Of a stretch of 64,000 nucleotides of DNA, positions 26,070 to 34,974 are shown one piece after another. The notes under the pieces were generated by a model. It searched no databases, was not told where the DNA came from, and worked only from the letters and a program-made list of their open reading frames with translations. Both the position numbers and the translations under genes were made by a program. The DNA comes from Stieleria varia (lineage in GTDB: Bacteria; Planctomycetota; Planctomycetia; Pirellulales; Pirellulaceae): positions 620,001 through 684,000 of the forward strand of contig NZ_CP151726.1 in NCBI RefSeq assembly GCF_038443385.1. The letters are read 5' to 3'. Each line of letters starts with the position of its first letter. Within the stretch, counting starts at the first letter, position 1.

Positions 26070-26130
26070 CCACTTGGACGCGTCTCTCCGAGACGCGAAA
26101 TTGCGAGCCTCGGAGAGGCTCGCCTACGTG
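26070..26130. repeat. Intact dispersed double-hairpin repeat
   Basis: GGACGCGTCTCTCCGAGACG forms one hairpin and GCGAGCCTCGGAGAGGCTCGC a second one. It lies between the two minus-strand genes 26160-30500 and 24341-26059. The interrupted copy is at 23852-24332. Confidence 0.75.
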
Positions 26131-26159
26131 TTGTGAGTGGGTAATGCATAATTGCCTCA

Positions 26160-29100
26160 CTACTTGGCGATGAACGCCACGTCGTCGGAGCTGATTTTCA
26201 GCGTCTCCGGCAAATCGCGGGCGTCGAACCGGATCAGCAGTGTGTGTTCGCCGGGGGCGAGTTTGGTTTCAAAGACGTTGCCGGAATCGGCCGGCGCTAT
26301 CGGTTCTCCGTCGATCCACCCGTCTGCTTTCTCGACACCGTCGATGGTGAACGTTGCGTCCGTCGCCGATCCGGTTTGGACCGTCGTTCGTACATAGATG
26401 TTGACCAGTGAAATGTGAATCGGCTGCTGGGTTGCTTTCTGCAACACTTCGCGAGAGATCTCACCACTAAGTCTTGTTTGGATGGGATTCCAGCTCACGG
26501 CGGCTCGACCGGCGGGCAGCGGGCCGCCGGAGATGACCGCTTCGGTGCCTTGTTGCTCCAAGCGGTGAGTGCCTGGCAACACTTCGACCCTACGTGCCAC
26601 ATTTTGACGACTGGCGTCGAACGGACCAGGTTTGCCCAACTGGGTCAGGAAACTGATCAGGTCGACTTGATCCTGTTGACTGATGCGATCTAGCAGACCC
26701 GCAGGCATCAACGATTTCCCTGCTTTCTTTGCCGTGATGTCGTCTTGGGAGACACGGACGATCTTGTCCGCGGCGTCACGCAAGACCACTTCGTCGTCGT
26801 TGCTTTCGATCTCGATTCCGGTCAGCACTTGTCCCGACTCGGTCAGCAGGATCACGCTGTGGTAGTTTTCTTTGATCTTGGCGTTGGGGTCGTAGAGTGA
26901 TTCGATCAAGTAATCGATCGGAGCACTGGCGCCGAGGCTGGTCATGTCCGGCCCGACTTTGCCACCAATTCCACCGATCGCATGACAGGTAGCGCACTGC
27001 AACTGTTCACGACGATAGATCAATTCTCCGTTATGTGGATTGCCTTTGGTTTGCACCAGCTTGGTGATCTCGCCGATTCGCTCGGGCGACCAATCGGCGG
27101 CAGTCATTGACAGTCCCGTCATCGGCATCAACGCGTCGACCAGAGCCTGGGCGTCGCGTCCGCCTTCCTGAGCCGCTCGAACACCGGCTCGTGCGGCCAC
27201 CGTGGTTAGTTCGGTCGGCAATGCTTTGATCAAAACGTCCTGCGATTTGGGTGCGTTGAGCATGTTCCGCCATAACGAAACAGCCGTGGGTTCATCTGTC
27301 ACATCGCCCAAAAGTGCATAGAAGGGTCCGACGGCTTGCTGGGCTCCGGTAGCAGCTAACGCGGAGACCGCAGCTTGTCGAATCGCCATGGGAAAGCTTT
27401 CGTCGGTCAGAGGCGTCAATTGAGCGATGGCGGCTTCGTTGCCGATGCCACGTAGCGCAGCGATCGCGGCGATCCGCTCGGGCTCGGCCGTATCCGTGGA
27501 GCCGGCGAGCTCGCCCAACGATCCGATCGCGCCGCCGACCTTCCACGCGCCGATCAAATCCATGGCCGATTGTCGAACATTGGGATCGCTCGATTGCAGC
27601 AAAGTGTTGAGCGCCAGGAAGGGTTTGTCGCCGACAGTGGGTCGCAACTTGCGTTGACGTTGTGCATCGGCCAGCGCCGAAAGCACCCGTGCCACGGCTG
27701 CGTTATCAAACTCGCCTTGAACGGCTTGTTGATACAAGGCGGTCAGTTGCTCTTGGTCACCGGCTTTGGCCACCAGCTCGATCCAAGGACCCTCACCGGA
27801 GCGTGGGATTTTGTTGTTGCTCAGGTAATCCTTCAGAAAGCGAGCCGAGCGTTCGGCTGGCAACGATGTCAGGACGAATTCCATCGCCGCTTGTGAAACC
27901 GGCGTCCGATTGGCATCGGATGCTTGAGCAAGTTGTTCCATCAACGCGTCCGCGTGATCATTGACCAACAGGAACAGCGCGTGCGACAGGAACCGATCCA
28001 TCGGGTGATCGGTGACTTGCAAGGCCAATCGGCCGGCGGCGGGCGAGCTTTGACGAGCCAGCGCGCACACCGTTTCCAGTCGGACACGAGGATGATCGTC
28101 ATGGATGCCGGCAGCAAACAGTTCCAATGCGGTCTGCGAATCGATCACCTTCTCCAGCGGCAGTGCTGCATCCGCCCAGTCGGCCAACACTCGCATCGCG
28201 GCAACTCGGATGTTTGCGTCTTGGGAACTCAACAACTGACGCAACAACGGCTCGTCGACTTTGGCGATGGCTTGCGAAAGCCAAAGGCCTTGAAGCCGCG
28301 ACGCATCGCTGGTCTGACTTGCCAACCAAGTCGTCAACGCGGGCGTGATCGCGGCACCGCGCTCGATCAACACACGGCGTGACTGGTCGACCCGAAATCG
28401 GTCGCCGGAGTTCAAGTGATCCAGCAGGACGTCGTCGGCAAGTGTCTGCAGATCGGGAGTTGCTGATTTCGCCAAGCCGGCCGGCGCGATCCGCCAGATT
28501 CGGCCGTGCCAGCGGTCGCGTCGCGGATCCCTGAAGTCGACTTCGCCGTGATTGATGATCGGGTTGGACCAATCGGCGACGTACAATGCTCCGTCGGGAC
28601 CTTGTTTGACATCGATCGGTCGAAACGAACTTTGACTGGTGCGAATCAAATCGTCTGCTTGCTCGGTCACGAAACCGGCGTCTTGCTCGCTGATTTTGAA
28701 TCGCGTCACCCGGTTGGCGCGAAAGTCGCAGGTCACCAGGGTTCCTTGCCAGTCCTCGGGGTAGGCATCGCCGTAAATGATCTCACCGGAGCAGAACTTG
28801 GGGTACGAACCGGGGCTGATCAGATCCAGGACTTGACGGGCACCGGGGACCGGGTTGAAGGTCGCGCCGGGAAAGACGTACGCGATGCCGGCGAATCCCG
28901 CGCCATCGGTCATGAACGAGTTGCCGTGGCGGTCAAACTGGTGTCCCCACGGATTCCATAGCCCACGAAAGAACGCTTGCATGTGCCCGCTCTGGGTCGC
29001 GTAACGGAAACCGCCACCGGCTTTCATTCGCACCACACCGTACGGCGTCTCGGCATCGGTTCGTGTGTAAACCGACTGGTTCATGTAAAGCCTGCCATCG

Positions 29101-30500
29101 GGACCCCACCGCAGTGTGTGCAAGTTGTGGTGGGTGTCTTCCGTGCCAAACCCGCTGAGAACGCGTTTGCGTTGGTCCGCGCGTCCGTCTCCGTCGGTAT
29201 CCTGCAAGAACAACAGGTCAGTGCTTTGCGCGACATAAACGCCACCGTCTCCTGGGATCACACCGGTGGGGATCAGCAAACCGTCGGCGAACACCTCAGA
29301 CTTGTCGGCCGTGCCATCGCCGTTCGTGTCTTCCAGGACCAAGATCTTGTCCGGTGCCGACTGGCCGACTTCAATCATCGGGTAAGCTTCGCTGCTGGCG
29401 ACCCATAACCGACCTGATGGGTCAAAGTTCATCTGAATCGGCTTGTTCAACATCGGATTCTCTGCCCACAACGTCACCGTCAGGCCATCGGCCACGGTGA
29501 AATCCGGATGCGGCTGCGGCGTAAACTCGGCAAATCGCGACGAAGTTCTCCGTGTGGGCGTTGCGAATGCAGACGGGCGCAGGTTTCTCAGTCGGGCGAT
29601 CCGTTTCTCGTCCGCAGCGATCAGTTTGTCGTACTGGGGTATCTCGACCGCGTTTTGTCCTTGCTCGTGTTTGCGAAATCCGAACACGTACGCCATGTTC
29701 GCCGGTCGTGAACGGTGAAACCACCAGCGATTTTTCTCCAGGACGACGTCTCGCAGCGACTCGGTGTAGCGGTTGTCTTGCCAATCGCTTTCAGGCAATC
29801 CGAGCGATTCGTGAATCGCTGAGGCCGCTGCGCGGTATCCGTTACTGTTGAGATGGATCGCATCCTTACGCTCGTTCGCGTCGGTGGCCACGGCGGTCAG
29901 ATCGACGAAGTGTCCCTGATGCTTTTCCGCCAGTTGTTCGATCGCCTCGGCAAAACGACCGACCAGCTCGCCGCTCAACGCCGACGGGCCGACCGGGGAA
30001 AGGGGTGACAAGAACACCAGCTTGGAATCGGACGATTGGGCACGGATATGCTGCACCAAGCGTTCGTATTGCAGTCGGAAGGACGCCAATGCGTCATCTG
30101 GGTTTCCCGATTGAGCCGCCTGCAGGGCATCGGACATGCCGTAGCCAAACACAACGACATTGGGTCGGGTCAGTTCCAACTGCTGCTGCAATTGTTTCCA
30201 GCCTTCATCCGCCGGCTCACGTCCGGCTTGTAGCAAGCTCAGTCCAAACCGCGAGTCGCCCGCGGGCGTGTCTCCGCTCCAGCCGAGGTTTCGAAACGTG
30301 ACATCGGCCTGCGGAAACGAAGTCGTCAGCATGACTTCGATCCAACCAAAGTATTGCTCTTGCTCGATCAGCCCGTCACCCAACAGGACGACCCGGTCGC
30401 CGTCCGCGAGAGTGAACGGAGGCGATTGTGCGGATAGGTGGGAGCTGCAAGCAATGCAAACAAGAAACGCAACGGCGGACAGGATGCGAATGGAAGTCAT
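26160..30500 (-). CDS. SGNH-like / PVC dehydrogenase / HEAT / cytochrome c fusion
   Basis: A 1446-residue exported protein (signal peptide at 1-24, ILSAVAFLVCIACSSHLSAQ). Order: an SGNH-hydrolase-like domain (about 30-240: LLGDGLIEQ, NLGWSGDT, DAIHLNSNGYR); the PVC-type membrane-bound dehydrogenase/NHL propeller (about 325-690, TVTLWAENPMLNKPIQM, LEDTNGDGTADKSEVFADGL); HEAT-like helical repeats (about 700-1110); a c-type heme site CATCHAIGG near 1167 with GPDMTSLG; and a C-terminal beta domain. The family is thought to oxidise sugars or polysaccharide parts in the periplasm and pass electrons to the heme. In block I of the SGNH part the catalytic Ser is replaced by Gly (GDG), so esterase activity is doubtful. 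Confidence 0.9.
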   Translation of the reverse strand: MTSIRILSAVAFLVCIACSSHLSAQSPPFTLADGDRVVLLGDGLIEQEQYFGWIEVMLTTSFPQADVTFRNLGWSGDTPAGDSRFGLSLLQAGREPADEGWKQLQQQLELTRPNVVVFGYGMSDALQAAQSGNPDDALASFRLQYERLVQHIRAQSSDSKLVFLSPLSPVGPSALSGELVGRFAEAIEQLAEKHQGHFVDLTAVATDANERKDAIHLNSNGYRAAASAIHESLGLPESDWQDNRYTESLRDVVLEKNRWWFHRSRPANMAYVFGFRKHEQGQNAVEIPQYDKLIAADEKRIARLRNLRPSAFATPTRRTSSRFAEFTPQPHPDFTVADGLTVTLWAENPMLNKPIQMNFDPSGRLWVASSEAYPMIEVGQSAPDKILVLEDTNGDGTADKSEVFADGLLIPTGVIPGDGGVYVAQSTDLLFLQDTDGDGRADQRKRVLSGFGTEDTHHNLHTLRWGPDGRLYMNQSVYTRTDAETPYGVVRMKAGGGFRYATQSGHMQAFFRGLWNPWGHQFDRHGNSFMTDGAGFAGIAYVFPGATFNPVPGARQVLDLISPGSYPKFCSGEIIYGDAYPEDWQGTLVTCDFRANRVTRFKISEQDAGFVTEQADDLIRTSQSSFRPIDVKQGPDGALYVADWSNPIINHGEVDFRDPRRDRWHGRIWRIAPAGLAKSATPDLQTLADDVLLDHLNSGDRFRVDQSRRVLIERGAAITPALTTWLASQTSDASRLQGLWLSQAIAKVDEPLLRQLLSSQDANIRVAAMRVLADWADAALPLEKVIDSQTALELFAAGIHDDHPRVRLETVCALARQSSPAAGRLALQVTDHPMDRFLSHALFLLVNDHADALMEQLAQASDANRTPVSQAAMEFVLTSLPAERSARFLKDYLSNNKIPRSGEGPWIELVAKAGDQEQLTALYQQAVQGEFDNAAVARVLSALADAQRQRKLRPTVGDKPFLALNTLLQSSDPNVRQSAMDLIGAWKVGGAIGSLGELAGSTDTAEPERIAAIAALRGIGNEAAIAQLTPLTDESFPMAIRQAAVSALAATGAQQAVGPFYALLGDVTDEPTAVSLWRNMLNAPKSQDVLIKALPTELTTVAARAGVRAAQEGGRDAQALVDALMPMTGLSMTAADWSPERIGEITKLVQTKGNPHNGELIYRREQLQCATCHAIGGIGGKVGPDMTSLGASAPIDYLIESLYDPNAKIKENYHSVILLTESGQVLTGIEIESNDDEVVLRDAADKIVRVSQDDITAKKAGKSLMPAGLLDRISQQDQVDLISFLTQLGKPGPFDASRQNVARRVEVLPGTHRLEQQGTEAVISGGPLPAGRAAVSWNPIQTRLSGEISREVLQKATQQPIHISLVNIYVRTTVQTGSATDATFTIDGVEKADGWIDGEPIAPADSGNVFETKLAPGEHTLLIRFDARDLPETLKISSDDVAFIAK

Positions 30501-30973
30501 AAAAGGTAGGCGGGATCGGACGGACTGGAAGGGGGAAAGGCTGAAAGGGCGGATCGAAGACGACGGCGTCGATGAACCGTCCAGCTAGTTTAGCAACAAG
30601 CGACGGGCAACGTGACGTTCACAGCCAGATGACGCCTCGCGGACGCTTGCGGGAAAGAAACCGAGAATCCCGAGCGGCTCTTCATCCCCATTCTCTGTTA
30701 TTTGCAAACCAACTTGGTCGGGAATCTACCGGGAAAAAGGACAGCAAGTCTTCTCGCCGAGATCACGCGAAGGAGAGACCTGGAACACGAATGATGCGGC
30801 AATATTCAGTTGCCAAGCTCGCGGCGTGCGGATTCGAAACCCAGCTTGTCTGCGCCGCCGCCGTCACTGGCACACCACTTGCGTCATCTGGTTGGAGTGA
30901 AATCTCCGAGGCTGAATCCCATTCAATCACCTCGTGAGGTCGGATAACTTTCCTCCCCAAAGAAAGATGAACA
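30501..30973. other. Intergenic region upstream of the 30974 gene
   Basis: No convincing gene. A plus frame at 30572-30937 lacks conserved features. AGGAGAGA at about 30771 is not followed by a good gene, whereas AAAGAAAGATGAACA directly before 30974 serves that start. Divergent promoters for the genes at 30500 and 30974 must lie here. Confidence 0.6.
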
Positions 30974-32026
30974 ATGAAACTCTCCATCGCCGCCCTGGCT
31001 ACCGCCACCTTGTGCGCAGCGTCCGTCATGTTTGCTGGTGTTGCTACCGCGCAGGTCGTTCCCAACATCAATCCAGGTAACGCCCTGAACCGGACAACTC
31101 AAGCCATCGGCAACACCGTGCGGAATGCCGAAGCCACCGTTCAGAATGGAATTCGCAATACGGTCGGCAATCTCAATCCTCAATTGAATGCAAACACTCA
31201 GTCGAGATTTCAGTCGCAATTGAACTACGACCAAAACAATCCACGGTGGAATCGGAGCAATTCGCAATGGTCGCAGCCTGCCTACGGCAATGGAACCGTC
31301 TACGGTAACAGGACGATCTACGGCAATGCACCTGTTTACAACAACGGATACAACCCCCAGCAAGGCTACTCCAATCAGGGCTACTCCAATCAGGGCAACT
31401 CCTATGCGGGTAACACCTACGCGGGCAATACCTACGGCGGTTCATCGATGCAAGGAACGACCGATCGGGCGTACCGCCTGCAGTACTCACCGGACGGTCG
31501 CGAGTTTATCTGTGTGAACGGACAACGGATCTTCTTCGATCAAAATGCGTCCTCGACAACCGGCATGAGTGCAACCGGTCAACAAGACGCTCGCTATCAA
31601 TCGGGCTACGGCAGCTACGATCAAGAGATGAATCAAAATGCGTCGTCCAATCAGAATGCTGATCGCAGCAACACCACGAATGAAGTGCAAGATGCAACTA
31701 ACAATACCACGCAGAATCGCAGTGATTCGGCTGACGTTCAAACGAATGCGGATGCCGACGTGAACGTAGGCGACAATAACCGTGCTTCAGGAAACCTGGA
31801 TGCACGAGCCAATGCTGGCGAGTCCACTGGTGCCTCTATCGACGCCAATACTGAGAGTCGTGCGAATACGCGAGCCGGTTCGGTTCAGGGTTCGTCGGAC
31901 TTGGATGCCAACATCGACCGCAGCGGTGATGCAGGTATTTCTGGTTCCGCTAATGCCGGCGGTGCGGTCGAAGACGCTGCAGGATCGATCGACGGGGGAA
32001 CCTCCGGCGCCTTGGACGTGAACTGA
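30974..32026 (+). CDS. Exported low-complexity protein rich in Asn, Gln, Tyr and Ala
   Basis: A 350-residue protein with a signal peptide (IAALATATLCAASVMFAGVA, cleavage after ATAQ). Residues about 100-160 are short Tyr/Gly/Asn repeats (YGNGTVYGNRTIYGN, then GYSNQ and YAGNT units). A small ordered part near 165-190 (AYRLQYSPDGREFICVNGQR) is followed by a long Asp/Asn/Ala/Ser-rich tail with near-periodic NADADVN- and NANAGESTG-like runs. Such composition is typical of extracellular matrix, holdfast or cell-wall proteins, but no family is recognised. AAGAAAGATG is immediately upstream. The gene stands alone and is convergent with the gene at 32160; a palindrome cluster separates them. Confidence 0.75.
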   Translation: MKLSIAALATATLCAASVMFAGVATAQVVPNINPGNALNRTTQAIGNTVRNAEATVQNGIRNTVGNLNPQLNANTQSRFQSQLNYDQNNPRWNRSNSQWSQPAYGNGTVYGNRTIYGNAPVYNNGYNPQQGYSNQGYSNQGNSYAGNTYAGNTYGGSSMQGTTDRAYRLQYSPDGREFICVNGQRIFFDQNASSTTGMSATGQQDARYQSGYGSYDQEMNQNASSNQNADRSNTTNEVQDATNNTTQNRSDSADVQTNADADVNVGDNNRASGNLDARANAGESTGASIDANTESRANTRAGSVQGSSDLDANIDRSGDAGISGSANAGGAVEDAAGSIDGGTSGALDVN

Positions 32027-32051
32027 TTCTGCAATGTGCGTCAGCACCACA

Positions 32052-32153
32052 GTACGTCAGGCTTTCTAGCCTGACACGAGCACTGTAAGTATGTCAGGCT
32101 AGAAAGCCTGACGTACGTGTCATCAGTATGTCAGGCTAGAAAGCCTGACGTAC
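32052..32153. repeat. Cluster of three dispersed palindromes (GTACGTCAGGCT family)
   Basis: One forward unit (32052-32079) and two reverse units, each with GTCAGGCTAGAAAGCCTGAC. It lies exactly between two convergent genes and may act as a two-way transcription end, although no T-run follows. Confidence 0.9.
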
Positions 32154-32159
32154 CTCGTG

Positions 32160-32744
32160 CTAACCGCGGCCGCGTTCGAGGAGGACGAGCATGATCAGTG
32201 CCATCAGGCTTCTCAGCTCGTCGTCCTCGGGCATCTCGTTGAGCTTCTCAAGAATGAACTTGCCTTCGAACACGGCAGGTTTCTTGGTCAGCCGCAGCAG
32301 CGGTGTTCCATCCGGTCGAGTGACCAGATAGCTCGGGTTGAGCAAATAAATGGCGAAGAACCCCACCACCGGGATCTCGCTCAAGATGCTTTCCAGTATC
32401 TTCTTCATCGGGCTTTCTTCTTTGATCACCATGTCAATCTGCCCATCCTGCATGACTTCATAGTGGGCTGACCAAAGCGATTTCATCCCTTTACGTCGAA
32501 CCGACCCCCAACTGTTGCCCGCAGCGTCGGTGAAGTTGTAATTGGCACTGAAATCGATGATTCGATCCGAACCAATGCGAAAGATCAGGCTGGTCATCTT
32601 GTCGTCGTTGTAGATTTCCACCTGCTCCTTGAGCTTGAACATCTTTTGCTTGATGAACATCACCACCTTTCCGGTGGAGTCGGTCGCAACGATCCGTTGG
32701 CCCAAGGTCAACAGTTTGAAATTCAAATTCAGTGGGTATTGCAT
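32160..32744 (-). CDS. LURP-one-related / tubby C-like fold protein
   Basis: A 194-residue protein. It begins MQYPLNLNFKLLTLGQRIVA and continues with GKVVMFIKQKMFKLKEQVEIY, then DRIIDFSANYNFTDAAGNSWGSVRRKGMKSLWSAHY in alternating strands. This is the LOR pattern (a 12-stranded barrel around a central helix, related to scramblases). A hydrophobic stretch near 125-145 (VVGFFAIYLLNP) is the expected buried helix or a membrane contact. The role in bacteria is unclear; membrane-lipid binding is suggested for the fold. It stands alone and ends in EDDELRSLMALIMLVLLERGRG. Confidence 0.8.
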   Translation of the reverse strand: MQYPLNLNFKLLTLGQRIVATDSTGKVVMFIKQKMFKLKEQVEIYNDDKMTSLIFRIGSDRIIDFSANYNFTDAAGNSWGSVRRKGMKSLWSAHYEVMQDGQIDMVIKEESPMKKILESILSEIPVVGFFAIYLLNPSYLVTRPDGTPLLRLTKKPAVFEGKFILEKLNEMPEDDELRSLMALIMLVLLERGRG

Positions 32745-32879
32745 GGTGAAAGCAGTCGAAGAGGCTTGTTGGAATTGGAGACTTGGGCGACGCGATCTAC
32801 GTGGGGGCAGCCCACCGAGGTCACGCGAGCCAAATGATACCGGATCTGGGGCTTCAAAGTGGATGGGTGCATTGCAAAC

Positions 32880-33052
32880 CCCGGATGCCCTGAGCGAATT
32901 TGCCGCAACGCGATAACGTCCGGCTCCTATGTTCCTACTCGGGAACCGGACGTTATCGCGTTGCGGCTGATAGACGCAGACTCCTTTCGCACCAAACCTC
33001 GCAAGCCGTTTCGTGCAAAGGTGTTGCGAAGACTGGACGATGCACTAGTGTG
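32880..33052. repeat. Second copy of the composite dispersed repeat
   Basis: Inverted with respect to 3416-3604. It contains AACGCGATAACGTCCGG (about 32910) with CCGGACGTTATCGCGTT (about 32947), GCCGTTTCGTGCAAAGGTG and ACTGGACGATGCACTAG at the right end. The right end touches the stop of the YbjQ-like gene. The 300-bp gap 32745-33044 holds nothing else. Confidence 0.7.
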
Positions 33053-33533
33053 CTTCCGTGTTGCTGATAGTCGTCTTCGGTGACACCACGACGGCGGTTC
33101 CGGAGCAACAGATCATCATCATGGAATTGCCAAAGGGCGAATAGTCTAGTCGCATGCCGACGATGGCGTTGCCTCCGAGACGGTCAGCTTGTTGGATCAT
33201 TTCCGCCAGGGCCGTTTGACGTCCACGGTGCAGCAGAGATTCATAGGCATTGGAACGCCCACCAACCATGTCTGCGAATCCCGCTGACAAGCCTTCAAAG
33301 AAAGTGGCTCCGTAAATGGACTCTCCGAATACGGGGCCTAGATAACTGTCAATTCGATGCGTTTGAAGCGACCCCGTGGTTGTGACCAGCATTTCGACGC
33401 GTACGACGGCAGAATCATTGCGTACAACAGCAGAATGATACGGTGCAGTCTCGGGACGCGGTGTTTTGCAGGTACGGCAAATGTTGTAACCGAGCTCTGT
33501 TTCGCCACCACAGGATGGGCATGTCCAGGGCAA
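33045..33533 (-). CDS. YbjQ/UPF0145 domain protein with N-terminal zinc ribbon
   Basis: A 162-residue protein. Residues 1-27 carry CPSC and CRTC pairs (MPWTCPSCGGETELGYNICR), a zinc-ribbon. About 45-155 is the UPF0145 fold: VEMLVTTTGSLQTHRIDSYLG, GESIYGATFFEGLSAGFADM, GRQTALAEMIQQADRLGGNA, IVGMRLDYSPFGNSMMMICCSGTAVVV. YbjQ-like proteins form pentamer rings and have been suggested to bind metals; the function is unproven. The added ribbon is unusual. No signal peptide. The 3' end overlaps the composite repeat. Confidence 0.87.
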   Translation of the reverse strand: MPWTCPSCGGETELGYNICRTCKTPRPETAPYHSAVVRNDSAVVRVEMLVTTTGSLQTHRIDSYLGPVFGESIYGATFFEGLSAGFADMVGGRSNAYESLLHRGRQTALAEMIQQADRLGGNAIVGMRLDYSPFGNSMMMICCSGTAVVVSPKTTISNTEAH

Positions 33534-33645
33534 TGTTCATTCTCCAAAAAGGTTCAGTTGTTGATGGGCGTACTTCGGGCAGCATCGATGCAGAAATGGA
33601 GTGCTCGGTCGCCTGAAGGCTGGACACCAGCGGGACGACCATCGA

Positions 33646-34785
33646 TCACTTTGCCGAGGCCTCCTGCATGGTCTCGAGATCCTGGAGTTTGAATCGGGTG
33701 CTGACGACGGAGTGTTTCTCTGGGCCGGGGCGGTATTTGATGTAAGTCGTTGCCACGATCGTTCCGTCGGGCAGCAGTTCCATCCCCGGATAGCCGCAGT
33801 CGCTCACTCGGCTGGCGTGACTGTGCAACAGTTTGACTCGGTATTGTCCCGGTCGATTGTTTTTGATGTCGTCGTAGGTTCCGACCCAGGCGACGAAGTG
33901 ACCACGCGTGGGGCTTTCGGGGGCCATGTCGCGAAACGCAACGACGAGGCGTCCATCCGTGGTTTGCACGCCCATGTGACGGTCGCCACTGAGTCCCCAG
34001 GGCGTGTCGATTGGGTCGCTCCACGATTCTCCTTCGTCGGTCGAGAACATCATTAGGCTGCGTCCGGTGTGGGTGTTCTCTCTCAACAGACAGCACAACT
34101 CCGTGCCGTCGGGCGATCGGAACACGAACGGTTCACACGGATTCTTTCCCTCGACGGCGGCAACCATTTGAGGATCGGTCCAACTCAATCCGCCATCGTC
34201 GGTGATCGTTTGGTAAATCTTCAGTGGCGTGCGATCTTTGCCCTCAGGACCTTTGTGATAGAGTCCCAGATAGCGACCGTCTTTCAAACGCACGACGCTG
34301 CTGAAGGTCATCACGCAAGGAAAGCCCAATGGCGGCATTTCTTTCCACGTCTTGCCATCGTCTTCGCTCATGATGCTCGGCATGCCAGGGCCCGATCGCG
34401 TTCCCAAGGCGGCCGAGAAGACCCACAAGCGTGCTTGGCCATTGGAGTCGACCATGCGATAGATGCTGGGGCAGTTTTGGTGCTTTGAATATCCCTCCGG
34501 CAGGGAGTCGTCCATTCGTGTCCAAGTCTTTCCGCCGTCGTCGCTGCGCGCCATCGGACCCGCCGATCCGCCATGATTGACACACCAAACACAAAAGATC
34601 GTCTTGCCGTCGGGCATCAGCAGCGTGGTCGGATGACCTTGATAGACGTCCTTGGTGCCAGCAGCGATCACGACATGGCGTTGCGTTTGCTCGGAGAGAT
34701 CCAGCAGAGGCAGATCGGGTCCATCCGCGTGAGCGAGGGAAACGCAACTCAACAAGAGTGTCAAAACAAGGGCGGGACGTTTCAT
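33646..34785 (-). CDS. Exported sialidase-superfamily (BNR repeat) protein
   Basis: A 379-residue protein from ATG 34785, giving the signal peptide [20 protein letters not shown]. Asp boxes (S-x-D-x-G-x-T-W) are visible as [33 protein letters not shown] and [10 protein letters not shown], one per propeller blade, along with [16 protein letters not shown]. Relatives cleave sialic acids or other sugars, but many planctomycete members have no tested activity, and I cannot place the Arg triad with confidence. It is divergent from the ceramidase-like gene at 34975 (about 190 bp between). Confidence 0.85.
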   Translation of the reverse strand: MKRPALVLTLLLSCVSLAHADGPDLPLLDLSEQTQRHVVIAAGTKDVYQGHPTTLLMPDGKTIFCVWCVNHGGSAGPMARSDDGGKTWTRMDDSLPEGYSKHQNCPSIYRMVDSNGQARLWVFSAALGTRSGPGMPSIMSEDDGKTWKEMPPLGFPCVMTFSSVVRLKDGRYLGLYHKGPEGKDRTPLKIYQTITDDGGLSWTDPQMVAAVEGKNPCEPFVFRSPDGTELCCLLRENTHTGRSLMMFSTDEGESWSDPIDTPWGLSGDRHMGVQTTDGRLVVAFRDMAPESPTRGHFVAWVGTYDDIKNNRPGQYRVKLLHSHASRVSDCGYPGMELLPDGTIVATTYIKYRPGPEKHSVVSTRFKLQDLETMQEASAK

Positions 34786-34974
34786 GGTGGGGATGATCTT
34801 TGGGCAGGAAATCATGTGGGTTGGGAAAAGCTCGGTGGGAAACGCGATCGACTCGGATCATCGAGCGACGGTTCAGGGAGTCTCGTTCTGCATCGATTGT
34901 AAACCGATGAGACGACATGGGTGTCGCCAAGCCGAGTAAACTGGCGACTCCGCCCACCATTTCGGAGTCCCGCC

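Noticed and set aside
30572-30937. 121-aa plus-strand frame upstream of the 30974 gene
   Set aside because: Low-quality composition, no conserved region, and it occupies the expected divergent promoter area.
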